DNA from: an uncultured Blautia sp.
Lineage (GTDB): Bacteria; Bacillota; Clostridia; Lachnospirales; Lachnospiraceae
NCBI RefSeq assembly: GCF_947654165.1
Contig: NZ_CANTKB010000010.1
Location: forward strand, 1 to 64,000
DNA length: 64,000 nt
Direction: 5' to 3'
Shown here: piece after piece, positions 43,102 to 51,257 of the stretch
Layout: every line of letters begins with the position of its first letter
Position numbering within the stretch: position 1 is the first letter of the stretch
Notes under the pieces: model-generated
Told to the model about the DNA's origin: nothing
Database searches by the model: none
Seen by the model: only the letters and a program-made list of their open reading frames with translations
Made by a program: the position numbers and the translations under genes

Positions 43102-43858
43102 TCAGCTCCTTCCAGATTTTATTAAAATACGTCTTAAATTCCGGTGCATTTCTGGAAGACATAGGCGTACGGTTCTTCAAATCAAATTCAATGGGGATGA
43201 TGTTCTGCACACAGGCAGGGCGTCTGCTAAAGATAATCACCCGGTCAGCCATGCTTACTGCTTCCGAAATATCATGAGTGACGAGAACAGCCGTTTTTCC
43301 TTCCTGGCGGATAATTGTACCGATATCGTCACTGACAGACAGACGGGTCTGGTAGTCCAATGCAGAGAAGGGTTCATCCAGAAGCAGCAGATCCGGCTCT
43401 AAAGCCAGAGTGCGGATCAGGGCAGCCCGCTGCCGCATACCACCGGAGAGCTGGGAAGGTCTGGAGTTTTTAAACTTATCCAGTCCATAATTTTCCAATA
43501 GATGGTCTACACGTTCTTTTGTTTCCCTGGTTACACGCTTCTGTATCTCTAATCCAAGGAGCATATTGCTGTAAATGGTCCGCCACTCAAAAAGATGGTC
43601 TTTTTGCAGCATATAGCCGATATTGGTTCCGGATTCATGGAAAGGTTTTCCATTGAGAAGAAGTTCTCCTTTTGCGGGCTTTATCAGCCCACAGAGCATA
43701 TCTAAGAAGGTGGATTTTCCACATCCCGAAGGCCCTACAATAGCCACAAACTCCCCCGGAAATACAGAAAAAGAAATATGAGAAAGAGCCGGAGTTTCAC
43801 CGGATTTCGTGTGATAGGTGTAGCTTACATCCTTCACCTGTAAAAGAGGCTGGTTCAT
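43088..43858 (-). CDS. ABC transporter ATPase, SsuB/TauB/ThiZ family
   Basis: 256 residues: Walker A VGPSGCGKSTFLDMLCG, signature LSGGMRQRAALIRTLAL, Walker B LLLLDEPFSALDYQTR, H-loop VTHDISEAVSMADRV. The MLQKDHLFEWRTIYSNMLLG segment is typical of the SsuB/TauB branch. First gene of a two-gene operon with the permease; ribosome site AAAGGAG lies before the ATG. Confidence 0.87.
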   Translation of the reverse strand: MNQPLLQVKDVSYTYHTKSGETPALSHISFSVFPGEFVAIVGPSGCGKSTFLDMLCGLIKPAKGELLLNGKPFHESGTNIGYMLQKDHLFEWRTIYSNMLLGLEIQKRVTRETKERVDHLLENYGLDKFKNSRPSQLSGGMRQRAALIRTLALEPDLLLLDEPFSALDYQTRLSVSDDIGTIIRQEGKTAVLVTHDISEAVSMADRVIIFSRRPACVQNIIPIEFDLKNRTPMSSRNAPEFKTYFNKIWKELNVHG

Positions 43859-43941
43859 AGTGAAGCTCCTTTCTGAAAATCAGGATATTTTGTACTTATA
43901 GTATCATATGCAGATTTTTATAGAAGGAGATTGAAAATAAA

Positions 43942-43974
43942 TTGACAATTGACTACTATGTGGTACAGTATAGT
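43942..43974 (+). promoter_or_regulatory. promoter and possible PadR operator
   Basis: TTGACA (43942-43947), 16-base spacer, TACAGT (43964-43969). It overlaps an imperfect 20-base dyad ACTATGTGGT/ACAGTATAGT at 43955-43974, a plausible autoregulatory site for the PadR protein encoded downstream. Confidence 0.5.
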
Positions 43975-44034
43975 TAAGAAGACTACTTGGCGGAACAAGG
44001 TAGAAGAAGGGAAGATGTGCGAGAGGTGTTCTAA

Positions 44035-44733
44035 ATGAAAAGAAATGCGTGGAAGAAGTTAAAAAAAGAAAACAATGGAAGCAAATTAAATTTAACAGTG
44101 GAAGATATCGGATATGTTAATAAAGTTTGCACTTATGCAGAAAGCCATGGAGTTGGATTGATTGAAACACAATTGCTTCGGAAGGACTTGATCGGTATGG
44201 GTTTGGAAGCAAAAAAAGAAGGGGTTTTTCTGGAAGAACGCTTAGGTGCAGTAGAAGAATTTGCTGAAAATATTGTCCTGGAAGGAAAAAGAGAAGATCA
44301 TAAAGAACAGATTTATACCTGGATTCAGGGAATGGGAATTGGTTCTATTTTATTAGCCGGATTTCATGGATTACTTGTGCTGATGGGGGATTCTGGAAAC
44401 ACTTTGTTAAGCAGAAATTGTGGGACAGTTCAGCTTCTGTCAATTTTGTCAGGACTTATCATGTTGACAGTTCTTCATTTTTTATCAGGAAGATATATAC
44501 TTGGTAAGAAAAAAGATCATTTAAGGTTCGTGATGGTAGTAGGCTTTCTTCTGTTATTCAGAATTTCTTCGAGAAATTTCATGCTCAAAGAAATGGCAAA
44601 TGAAATCATGTTTCCAAATTGGATATTATTAATTGTGATTGCCGTTGGTTTCTTTTTGTACATTTGTGGAACGTATTTATTTGACAAACTTTTGGAGGAA
44701 AGAGCCAGGGAGTATCATCTGGAAAAGAATTAG
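44035..44733 (+). CDS. PadR-operon membrane protein, paralogue 1
   Basis: 232 residues. The N-terminal ~90 residues form a soluble helical domain (KLNLTVEDIGYVNKVCTYAESHGVG, LLRKDLIGMGLEAKKEGVFLEERLG), followed by four hydrophobic segments. The N-terminal half is clearly homologous to the gene at 45099 (shared RKDLIGMG-EAKKEG core), with the PadR gene between them. This resembles the HAAS/DUF1700-type proteins that accompany PadR repressors, but I cannot assign a family with certainty. Function unknown. Confidence 0.75.
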   Translation: MKRNAWKKLKKENNGSKLNLTVEDIGYVNKVCTYAESHGVGLIETQLLRKDLIGMGLEAKKEGVFLEERLGAVEEFAENIVLEGKREDHKEQIYTWIQGMGIGSILLAGFHGLLVLMGDSGNTLLSRNCGTVQLLSILSGLIMLTVLHFLSGRYILGKKKDHLRFVMVVGFLLLFRISSRNFMLKEMANEIMFPNWILLIVIAVGFFLYICGTYLFDKLLEERAREYHLEKN

Positions 44734-44758
44734 AAAGCCTGGGAGGTGAGAAAACGGC

Positions 44759-45079
44759 ATGTATGACAAATCTCAAATGATGAGAGGAACATTGGAAGGC
44801 TGCATTTTGAAAATCATCAGTGTAGAGACCACATACGGATATGAGATTGTTATGAAACTCCAGGATTTTGGATTTGAAGATATGAAAGAGGGAACGATTT
44901 ATCCTCTTCTGGTAAGGCTGGAAAAGAAAAAAATGATTTCTTCCGAGTTTCGCCCCTCCCCTCTTGGACCAAGCCGGAAGTATTATTCCCTCACAGAAGC
45001 CGGCCGGGAGCAATTAAGAGAGTTTGAAATCTGCTGGAGAAGCGTGTCGGATACGGTGGAGTCGATTCTGATGATGTAG
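44759..45079 (+). CDS. PadR-family transcriptional repressor
   Basis: 106-residue winged-helix protein of the PadR family: MRGTLEGCILKIISVETTYGYEIVMKL at the start, then the wing EGTIYPLLVRLEKKKMI and YYSLTEAGREQLREF. Small PadR proteins of this type bind an operator near their own promoter. It lies between two paralogous membrane proteins that are probably its regulon. Confidence 0.92.
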   Translation: MYDKSQMMRGTLEGCILKIISVETTYGYEIVMKLQDFGFEDMKEGTIYPLLVRLEKKKMISSEFRPSPLGPSRKYYSLTEAGREQLREFEICWRSVSDTVESILMM

Positions 45080-45098
45080 GAGAAACGGGGTGAAGTGA

Positions 45099-45800
45099 AT
45101 GAAGAAAGATATATGGAAGCAATTAAAAAAGCAGAACGATGGGAGACAGTTGAATCTGGAGGTGTCAGATCAGAAATATATTGATAAAGTGACTGCCTAT
45201 GCGGTAAATCAGGGAGTAGGGATGATGGAGACCGAGATTATCCGGAAAGATTTGATTGGAATGGGATTTGAGGCAAAAAAAGAAGGCAAACTTCTGGAGC
45301 AGCGGCTGGGAGATGTAGGGGAATTTGCAAGAGAACTGGTAGATGCCGGAAAAGCGGAAAACCGAAAAGAAGAGAAGTATTATTTTATACAATCTACAGG
45401 ATTTGTGTATCTGTTTGCAGGTGTTTTGATGTTTTTTGTGTCTATGACAAAAGCGGGCTGGAATATGCTGGAAGACAGTGCGTTTAATCTGGTTTCTATA
45501 TCCTGGATGTTATTGGCACCCTGGCTCTTATCTGTATGGCAGATGTACTCTATGGGGCGGTTTGTGCTGGTGAAAAAAATAGGCGGAATACTCACAGTCC
45601 TTGCCGCAGGAATGATTTTGGTTCTGAATTTGGTATATCATTATTTTTTTAATGACATAAAAGGGTTTGGAAATCAAGCTGTTCCCAATTGGATTTTTCT
45701 ATTGTTTCTTCTTGCAGGCGGCATCCTTTATTGGTACGGAAGAAAGAAGTTTACAGAAATCACAGAGCAGATAGCCAAAGAACAACATATAGAGTTTTGA
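45099..45800 (+). CDS. PadR-operon membrane protein, paralogue 2
   Basis: 233 residues: N-terminal soluble helical domain (KQLKKQNDGRQLNLEVSD, IIRKDLIGMGFEAKKEGKLLEQRLGDV) and four hydrophobic segments (about 100-118, 130-150, 158-180, 195-213). Same layout as the product of 44035-44733, so the pair arose by tandem duplication around or with the PadR gene. The membrane halves have diverged much more than the N-terminal domains. Function unknown. Confidence 0.75.
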   Translation: MKKDIWKQLKKQNDGRQLNLEVSDQKYIDKVTAYAVNQGVGMMETEIIRKDLIGMGFEAKKEGKLLEQRLGDVGEFARELVDAGKAENRKEEKYYFIQSTGFVYLFAGVLMFFVSMTKAGWNMLEDSAFNLVSISWMLLAPWLLSVWQMYSMGRFVLVKKIGGILTVLAAGMILVLNLVYHYFFNDIKGFGNQAVPNWIFLLFLLAGGILYWYGRKKFTEITEQIAKEQHIEF

Positions 45801-45820
45801 AGAGGCTGGAGGTGTTTGAT

Positions 45821-46083
45821 ATGACAGAGAATTCTAAGAAAAAAAGATATTTTCCATTATCATTTTAGCACTTTTCTGTATTGTGCTCTTATTAGAATAT
45901 TTACAAGTAATCACAGCTAATGTTAAATTCCTTTGTTTTGCATTTCTGGTTGTGATCGCAGGAATGGCATTTCATAAACCGGATAAACCTTTTAAAGAAA
46001 TGACAAGTCATGAGAAATATATGACAATATTAGATTTATTTCTCTGGTTAGCTGTTTTGATTATAGCATTTACACGTTTTTGA
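45821..46083 (+). pseudogene. small membrane protein gene with frameshift in a poly-A run
   Basis: GGAGGTG at 45808-45814 and an ATG at 45821 begin an ORF that ends after 15 codons (TAG at 45866). One extra A in the seven-A run at 45839-45845 would join it to the open frame that runs to 46083. That would give an 87-residue protein MTENSKKKKIFSIIILALF... with three hydrophobic segments (SIIILALFCIVLLLEYL, FLCFAFLVVIAGMAF, LFLWLAVLIIAF). Either the gene is broken, or it is phase-variable or slippage-dependent, or the sequence has an A-run error. A shorter product from the GTG at 45883 is possible but has no ribosome site. Confidence 0.65.
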
Positions 46084-46132
46084 TTTCAGACGGTTGGAGA
46101 TAGAGGAACTTTGAAAAGGAGAACAGGATAAT

Positions 46133-46411
46133 ATGAAAACCATGATACGTCTGCATTATTGCTTCCGGGGACAGGTTCAGGGAGTAGGATTCCGTTATAA
46201 AATGTATTATTTGGCACAGAAGTATGGTGTTACCGGATGGGTGAGAAATGAATATGATGGTTCCGTATCGGCAGAAGTGCAGGGAGAGGAAGCAGCAGTG
46301 GACATGATTCTGCAAGCTCTTTTTTCTGACCGTTATATTGAAATTCAGGATATGGAAACAAAGAAACTTCCTCTGTATGAGGGGGAAAGAGGATTTTTAA
46401 TGGAAAATTGA
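46133..46411 (+). CDS. acyP: acylphosphatase
   Basis: 92-residue acylphosphatase that hydrolyses carboxyl-phosphate bonds. The phosphate loop GQVQGVGFRYKM carries the substrate-binding Arg, and GWVRNEYDGSV holds the catalytic Asn. Length is normal for the family; the C-terminal strand is a little divergent. Ribosome site AAAGGAGAACAGG. Confidence 0.92.
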   Translation: MKTMIRLHYCFRGQVQGVGFRYKMYYLAQKYGVTGWVRNEYDGSVSAEVQGEEAAVDMILQALFSDRYIEIQDMETKKLPLYEGERGFLMEN

Positions 46412-46848
46412 ATAGAGGGCTTGTTGGTATAAAATTAAACATAGCAGTTCAAATAGGTGCAAATTGTCGCAAGAAGCTATCTAGCCTACAAAAATTAGTT
46501 CCTAATAGGGTGTGAATGAAAAAATCAATCTTTTGGCCTATGAAAATTCATCCAAAGTAGGTGCGAACAATGTAAAATGGAAATAGAGCCTATGATTCAT
46601 GCAGGAAGAGTAGGTGAGAAACTTCGTACAAGAATACTTAGCCTAATTGAGCAAGAAAAAAGTAGGTGAAAAAACCAGGAAAAGTGGTTTTAGCCTATGG
46701 GACTTGGAGAATGGTAGGCTAAAATCGTAAAGTTGATAAAACCCACGTATTTTAAAGAATTCTACGGATTTCTTTTCCAGAGATTGACAGAAGATTCCGG
46801 GACTGATAATCTAATGAATAGAGAAACACGGTGTGGGGAGGTGTTTTT
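46412..46848. other. gene-free 437-base interval holding phased repeat array B
   Basis: No credible ORF on either strand. The array at 46454-46749 occupies most of it. After 46750 comes AT-rich sequence and the GGGAGGTG ribosome site of the glyoxalase-like gene. I see no terminator hairpin directly after acyP. Confidence 0.7.
46454..46749. repeat. phased dyad-block array B: six 35-nt blocks, 52-nt period
   Basis: Blocks start at 46454, 46506, 46558, 46611, 46663 and 46715 (steps 52, 52, 53, 52, 52). The first five read TAGGTG-N22-(T/G)AGCCTA (second: TAGGGTG-N21-TGGCCTA); the sixth is inverted, TAGGCTA-N22-CACGTA. Each block is 35 bases, linkers are 17 or 18, and neither the interior nor the linkers are conserved. 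The fifth block also has an inner stem (AAACCA/TGGTTT). Array A at 33543-33786 has the same block length, linker and period, and the last block of each starts GGTAGGCTAAAAT. Function unknown. Confidence 0.88.
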
Positions 46849-47208
46849 ATAAAGCTGAAAAATGTGCTGATTGTGGTAAAGGAAATAGAAAAATCGAAAC
46901 AATTTTACAAGGACTTGTTTGGGCTAGATGTGGTTCTGGAACAGGAAGGCAATGTGATTCTGACAGAAGGATTGGTGCTTCAGGATGCGGATATTTGGAT
47001 TCGGGCAGTAGACGGAAATATACAGCTTCAAAATCATGCTATGGAGCTGTACTTTGAAGAGCGGAATTTCGATGAATTTCTGGAAATTTTGCAGAATTCA
47101 CACCATAAAATTTCATATGCAACTCCGGTGACAGAATTGCCAGGGGGAAAAAGAATTGTCCGGATTTATGATCCAGACGGAACGTTAATTGAAGTCGGAA
47201 CACCCTAA
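46849..47208 (+). CDS. glyoxalase/bleomycin-resistance-like (VOC) protein, apparent AUA start
   Basis: About 119 residues of the vicinal-oxygen-chelate fold: KLKNVLIVVKEIEKSKQFYKDLFGL, and a C-terminal GGKRIVRIYDPDGTLIEVG with a metal-type Glu. The family normally starts Met-Lys-Leu-Lys. Here the GGAGGTG ribosome site (46837-46843) sits five bases before ATA (46849) where ATG is expected. The frame is open back to a GTG at 46831, but that codon is upstream of the ribosome site. So either AUA is used as a rare start or the start has been lost. Substrate unknown. The next gene follows after 13 bases. Confidence 0.75.
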   Translation: MKLKNVLIVVKEIEKSKQFYKDLFGLDVVLEQEGNVILTEGLVLQDADIWIRAVDGNIQLQNHAMELYFEERNFDEFLEILQNSHHKISYATPVTELPGGKRIVRIYDPDGTLIEVGTP

Positions 47209-47221
47209 GGAGGAAATGCCT

Positions 47222-47566
47222 ATGAGAAAAAACAGGAAAAAGTATTTGGCAGCAGTGGGTAGCGTTTTAGCAGGAGTTTTTATTACAGGAACTTTGCTTT
47301 ATACATTTTATGAAAAAGAAACAGCCAAGAATCAAATTTCTGACTTTGTTCCACCACCTATTTTTCAAGGGACAGTAGAAGCTATAGATATTGAAAACAG
47401 CCAGATGAAGGTTGCTATGGAAGAGAAAACTCTGGTACTAGACTGTGAGCAAGATGCCTATAAACTATACAATACAAAACCGGGAGATAAGGTGAATTTC
47501 CGATGCGAAAAAGAAAAACTGGAAGATGAAGTGGTGGAAATCTGGCATTTTGACAGGGAAGAATAA
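47222..47566 (+). CDS. small membrane-anchored extracytoplasmic protein (hypothetical)
   Basis: 114 residues: basic N-terminus (MRKNRKKYL), one hydrophobic segment (about 9-27) and a small outer domain that looks like an OB-type beta barrel (GTVEAIDIENSQMKVAMEEKT ... LYNTKPGDKVNFRCEKEK). The start at 47222 has AAGGAGG eight bases upstream; in-frame ATGs at 47189 and 47216 fit worse. Function unknown. Lies between the glyoxalase-like gene and cyuA. Confidence 0.7.
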   Translation: MRKNRKKYLAAVGSVLAGVFITGTLLYTFYEKETAKNQISDFVPPPIFQGTVEAIDIENSQMKVAMEEKTLVLDCEQDAYKLYNTKPGDKVNFRCEKEKLEDEVVEIWHFDREE

Positions 47567-47592
47567 TACGAAAGAAAAGGATAAAAAGATTT

Positions 47593-48867
47593 ATGGATGG
47601 AAGAATTTATGACGCATATGTGGAGATACTAAAGGAGGAGCTTGTGCCGGCTATGGGATGTACGGAACCTATCGCCATTGCATATGCGGCCGCCGTTGCA
47701 AGAGAAACCTTAGGAAGTACACCAAAGACAGTGCGGATCAGTGCCAGTGGAAATATCATTAAAAATGTGAAGAGCGTAGTGGTTCCCAATACTGGTGGGC
47801 TGCGTGGTATTGCGGCAGCAGCAGCGGCAGGAATCATAGCAGGAAAGGCAGAAAAGAAGCTGGAAGTTCTGGCAGAGATTACAAAAGAAGAAATCGAAGA
47901 GATTTCTGATTATTTAAAGGCAGTACCATTTCAGATTACTGCTTCTGATTCGAAGTGTATTTTTGATATTTATGTGGAAGTACAGGATGAGGAGCATAGT
48001 GCAGAAGTTCAGATTCAGGGGCACCATACCAATATTGTGCAGATTCGGAAGAATGGGGAAACCCTCTTTGGAAAAGAGTATTCGGAAGACGAAAATGGTA
48101 CAGGTACAGACAGGCACCTGCTGAATGTGGAACAGATTATTACGTTTGCAAATGAAGTGAAAATTTCTGATGTAAAAGAAACCATTGAGAGACAGATAGA
48201 ATATAATATGGCAATTGCCCGGGAGGGTTTGCGAGGAAACTGGGGTGCCAATATCGGGAAGATTCTTCTGCAGTCTTATGGCAACAGCGTGCAGAACCGG
48301 GCAAAAGCCATGGCAGCCGCTGGTTCGGATGCCAGGATGAATGGCTGTGAGATGCCGGTTGTTATCAATTCAGGAAGCGGAAATCAGGGAATGACAGCTT
48401 CTCTGCCGGTAATTGTGTATGCTGAGGATATGCAGGTATCCAGGGAAACTTTGATTCGGGCACTGGTGGTATCAAATCTTGTTTCCATCCATTTAAAGAC
48501 AGGGATCGGAACCTTGTCCGCTTACTGCGGTGCCATCAGTGCAGGCTGCGGGGCTGGTGCAGGAATTACGTACCTATATGGCGGCGGCTATACAGAGGTT
48601 GCTCACACCATTGTCAATGCACTGGCCATTAATTCCGGTGTGGTCTGTGACGGTGCAAAAGCAAGCTGTGCGGCCAAGATTGCATCTGCTGTGGAAGCAG
48701 GAACCCTTGGCATGAAGATGTACCAGTTTGGCAGCCAGTTCTATGGCGGGGATGGTATTGTGGCAACCGGAATCGAAGAGACCATTGATAATGTAGGGCA
48801 GCTTGCAAGAGATGGTATGCGGGAGACCGATAAAAAAATTATTGAAATAATGATTGACAAAATCTGA
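47593..48867 (+). CDS. cyuA: L-cysteine desulfidase (CyuA/CdsB, UPF0597)
   Basis: Iron-sulfur enzyme that breaks L-cysteine into pyruvate, ammonia and hydrogen sulfide. 424 residues with the family signatures VPAMGCTEPIAIAYAAA, VVPNTGGLRG, INSGSGNQGMTASLPV and AYCGAISAGCGAGAGI; the Cys residues of these segments are the expected [4Fe-4S] ligands. It is related to the serine dehydratase alpha subunit found at 2.4 kb. A D-lactate dehydrogenase follows after 68 bases and could reduce the pyruvate formed. Confidence 0.9.
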   Translation: MDGRIYDAYVEILKEELVPAMGCTEPIAIAYAAAVARETLGSTPKTVRISASGNIIKNVKSVVVPNTGGLRGIAAAAAAGIIAGKAEKKLEVLAEITKEEIEEISDYLKAVPFQITASDSKCIFDIYVEVQDEEHSAEVQIQGHHTNIVQIRKNGETLFGKEYSEDENGTGTDRHLLNVEQIITFANEVKISDVKETIERQIEYNMAIAREGLRGNWGANIGKILLQSYGNSVQNRAKAMAAAGSDARMNGCEMPVVINSGSGNQGMTASLPVIVYAEDMQVSRETLIRALVVSNLVSIHLKTGIGTLSAYCGAISAGCGAGAGITYLYGGGYTEVAHTIVNALAINSGVVCDGAKASCAAKIASAVEAGTLGMKMYQFGSQFYGGDGIVATGIEETIDNVGQLARDGMRETDKKIIEIMIDKI

Positions 48868-48935
48868 ATTTCTGATAAAAAAGAAATAGAAAATAAGTTT
48901 TCGGCAGTTAAAGTCAGACAAGGAGGAACAGACTT

Positions 48936-49928
48936 ATGAGAATTTTATTTTTTGATACAAAAAACTATGATAGAGATTCTTTTCAGAAACAGGTACCAAA
49001 CTATCCTGAGATTGAAATTGATTATTTAAAAACGGATTTAGCACCCAAGACAGCACCGCTGGCAAAGGGATATGATGCAGTTTGTGCTTTCGTAAGCTCT
49101 GATGTGGGGAGTGAGACCATGGATGCCCTTCATGAAGCAGGGGTAAAATTGATCCTCATGCGCTGTGCAGGCTTCAACAATATAGATTTGGATAAGGCAG
49201 AAGAGTATGGCATCCAGGTGATGCGTGTGCCGGGATATTCTCCTGAAGCAGTAGCAGAACATGCCATGGCACTTGCACTTGCAGCCAACCGCCGCATTCA
49301 TAAAGCCTATATAAAGGTAAGAGAAAATGATTTCAGCCTCAGTGGTCTTATGGGAATGAACTTTTATGAGAAAACAGCAGGTATTGTGGGAACCGGCAAG
49401 ATCGGTGCAGCCATGGCCAGGATCTGCAGAGGCTTTGGCATGAAAGTAATTGCATACGATGTGTATGAAAATCCGGATTTAAAGGACTTTGTGACCTATG
49501 TATCCCTGGATGAACTGTTAGCCGGCAGTGATCTGATCTCTCTTCACTGCCCATTAATGGACAGCACCTATCATCTGATCAACAAAGAGACCATAGCCAA
49601 GATGAAAGATGGTGTGATTCTGGTAAATACCTCCAGAGGCGGTCTGGTGAAGACAAACGATCTGATCGAAGGAATCCGTGCAAGAAAATTTTATGCAGTT
49701 GGTCTTGATGTGTATGAAGAAGAGACAAAGAATGTGTTTGAGGACCGTTCCGATGAAATTCTGGAACATTCGACCACAGCAAGACTGCTTTCCTTCCCGA
49801 ATGTTATGATTACCTCCCATCAGGGATTTTTTACGGAGGAAGCACTGGCTGCTATTTCTCAGACAACCCTGGATAATGCGAGAGCGTTTATCAAAGGAGA
49901 AACCACAGGGACTGAAGTAAGAAAATAA
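48936..49928 (+). CDS. D-lactate dehydrogenase (2-hydroxyacid dehydrogenase)
   Basis: 330 residues. Reduces pyruvate to D-lactate with NADH. Features: FDTKNYDRDSFQ at the start as in LdhA, the Rossmann motif GIVGTGKIGAAMARI, catalytic Arg in VNTSRGGLV, Glu in GLDVYEEE and the acid His in ITSHQGFFTEEAL. The Arg-Glu-His set and the N-terminus place it with D-lactate rather than glycerate dehydrogenases. Downstream of cyuA in the same direction; AAGGAGGAA ribosome site. Confidence 0.9.
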   Translation: MRILFFDTKNYDRDSFQKQVPNYPEIEIDYLKTDLAPKTAPLAKGYDAVCAFVSSDVGSETMDALHEAGVKLILMRCAGFNNIDLDKAEEYGIQVMRVPGYSPEAVAEHAMALALAANRRIHKAYIKVRENDFSLSGLMGMNFYEKTAGIVGTGKIGAAMARICRGFGMKVIAYDVYENPDLKDFVTYVSLDELLAGSDLISLHCPLMDSTYHLINKETIAKMKDGVILVNTSRGGLVKTNDLIEGIRARKFYAVGLDVYEEETKNVFEDRSDEILEHSTTARLLSFPNVMITSHQGFFTEEALAAISQTTLDNARAFIKGETTGTEVRK

Positions 49929-49942
49929 AAAACAGAAAAAGT

Positions 49943-49980
49943 ACAGGCAGGATGACACAGGAAATGTGTATCCTGTCTGT
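49943..49980. terminator. terminator between D-lactate dehydrogenase and LacI genes
   Basis: ACAGGCAGGAT-ACACA pairs with TGTGTATCCTGTCTGT, followed by TTTGTC. It lies between convergent genes and can serve both. Confidence 0.8.
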
Positions 49981-49984
49981 TTGT

Positions 49985-51025
49985 CTATCTGTCAGAAACA
50001 GATTTCGGGAGCAGAGGTTTTGGAAGCTTCCAGGTTCTTACAGGCCCTGCAGAATTTCGAAGAATCAATTGAGCCCGTAACAGAAGGGTACTGATCGGGG
50101 TGTGGTTTAAAAGGCTGATCATGGCATAGTAGCCGCTGTTTCCCAGTGCAGTTCGATCCTGACGGATAGTCGTGAGGGGCGGTGTTGTGTAGGGGCTGAA
50201 AGGAGCATCATCAAAACCAATGATGCTGATATCTTCCGGAATCCGGTAACCAAAATCCTGACATTGGGTAATTATGGCATTGGCCAGTTGATCATGACCG
50301 CAGATCAATGCAGTGACGTGCTGTTTTAGGATGCGTGGAAGATGCTGTTGGGTACATTGGGAGATAAAAGAAGAACATCCGGTCACATCCCGGCTGGCAG
50401 GAAGTCCATGGGCTTCCATAGCATGAAAAAATGCCTGATAGCGTGCCTGGGTGATATGAGATTCAATGGTTCCTCCAATGTAGCCAATGGCAGTGTGCCC
50501 GAGGCTTTTCAGATAAGAAACAGCCAGGTCAAATCCTTCTTCATTGTTGATTCCTACATAGGAAACTTCGGGGTTTTCACGCACATAGTTATCATAAAGA
50601 ACGGCCGGAGTCCGTGAGGTACGCAGTTCTTTCATCCAAGGATCCTTGAGCGATAAACCCAGGATAAAGGCACCTTTATATTCATTCTGAAGCATAAAAA
50701 CATCATAAGAAAGCTCTTCCTGCATTTCAAAAGGGATTTCTACAACGTCAACTTCCCATCCTGCAGGGATGGCAAGTTTTTTAAAGCCCAGAACAATATC
50801 ATAACCAAAACTTTCAGGAGTACGGTATTCCATGTTTTCTATGAGAATACAAAGCTTCTGTGCACTTCCTTTTCGTATTCTGTTTTTTTCATAGCCCATT
50901 TCAACGGCTGTTTCCAGAACTTTTTTTCGTAATGTTTCGCTGATATCGTCAGAATGATTTAAGGCTTTCGATACCGTACCTTTGGAAATTCCCAATTCTT
51001 TTGCTATATCATTAATGGTTGGCAT
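49985..51025 (-). CDS. LacI-family repressor, probable maltodextrin/glycogen regulator
   Basis: 346 residues: N-terminal LacI helix-turn-helix (TINDIAKELGISKGTVSKALN) with hinge, then a periplasmic-binding-type sensor domain (YVGINNEEGFDLAVSYLKSLG, ISIIGFDDAPFSPYTTPPLTTI). Divergent from malQ with 230 bases between. GAAAACGATA occurs upstream of both malQ and glgP and may be part of its operator. Effector sugar unknown. Confidence 0.9.
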   Translation of the reverse strand: MPTINDIAKELGISKGTVSKALNHSDDISETLRKKVLETAVEMGYEKNRIRKGSAQKLCILIENMEYRTPESFGYDIVLGFKKLAIPAGWEVDVVEIPFEMQEELSYDVFMLQNEYKGAFILGLSLKDPWMKELRTSRTPAVLYDNYVRENPEVSYVGINNEEGFDLAVSYLKSLGHTAIGYIGGTIESHITQARYQAFFHAMEAHGLPASRDVTGCSSFISQCTQQHLPRILKQHVTALICGHDQLANAIITQCQDFGYRIPEDISIIGFDDAPFSPYTTPPLTTIRQDRTALGNSGYYAMISLLNHTPISTLLLRAQLILRNSAGPVRTWKLPKPLLPKSVSDR

Positions 51026-51181
51026 ATCCTTCTCCTTATGAAAAAATGAACTTCTTTATTTGATAGTATATAAAAAAACAAAGAAAAAAGCAATGGATAT
51101 CCGCTGAAATGCTTCATGGGATGAGAAAAAGGCAGAAAAGAAAAATGATTGCTTGACTTTTTCAGAAAGAGGTAGTAAAAC

Positions 51182-51235
51182 TATAATTACGGAAACTAAA
51201 CGAAACTTTTTGGCATAACAATCCGGAAAACGATA
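51182..51235 (+). promoter_or_regulatory. malQ promoter region with possible LacI-type sites
   Basis: A TATAAT at 51182-51187 has only a weak -35 (TTTTCA, 51159-51164). Just downstream are AAACGAAAC (51199-51207) and GAAAACGATA (51226-51235). The latter recurs at 53772-53781 before glgP. Confidence 0.45.
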
Positions 51236-51257
51236 CAAAAAGAAAAGAGGATTATTG

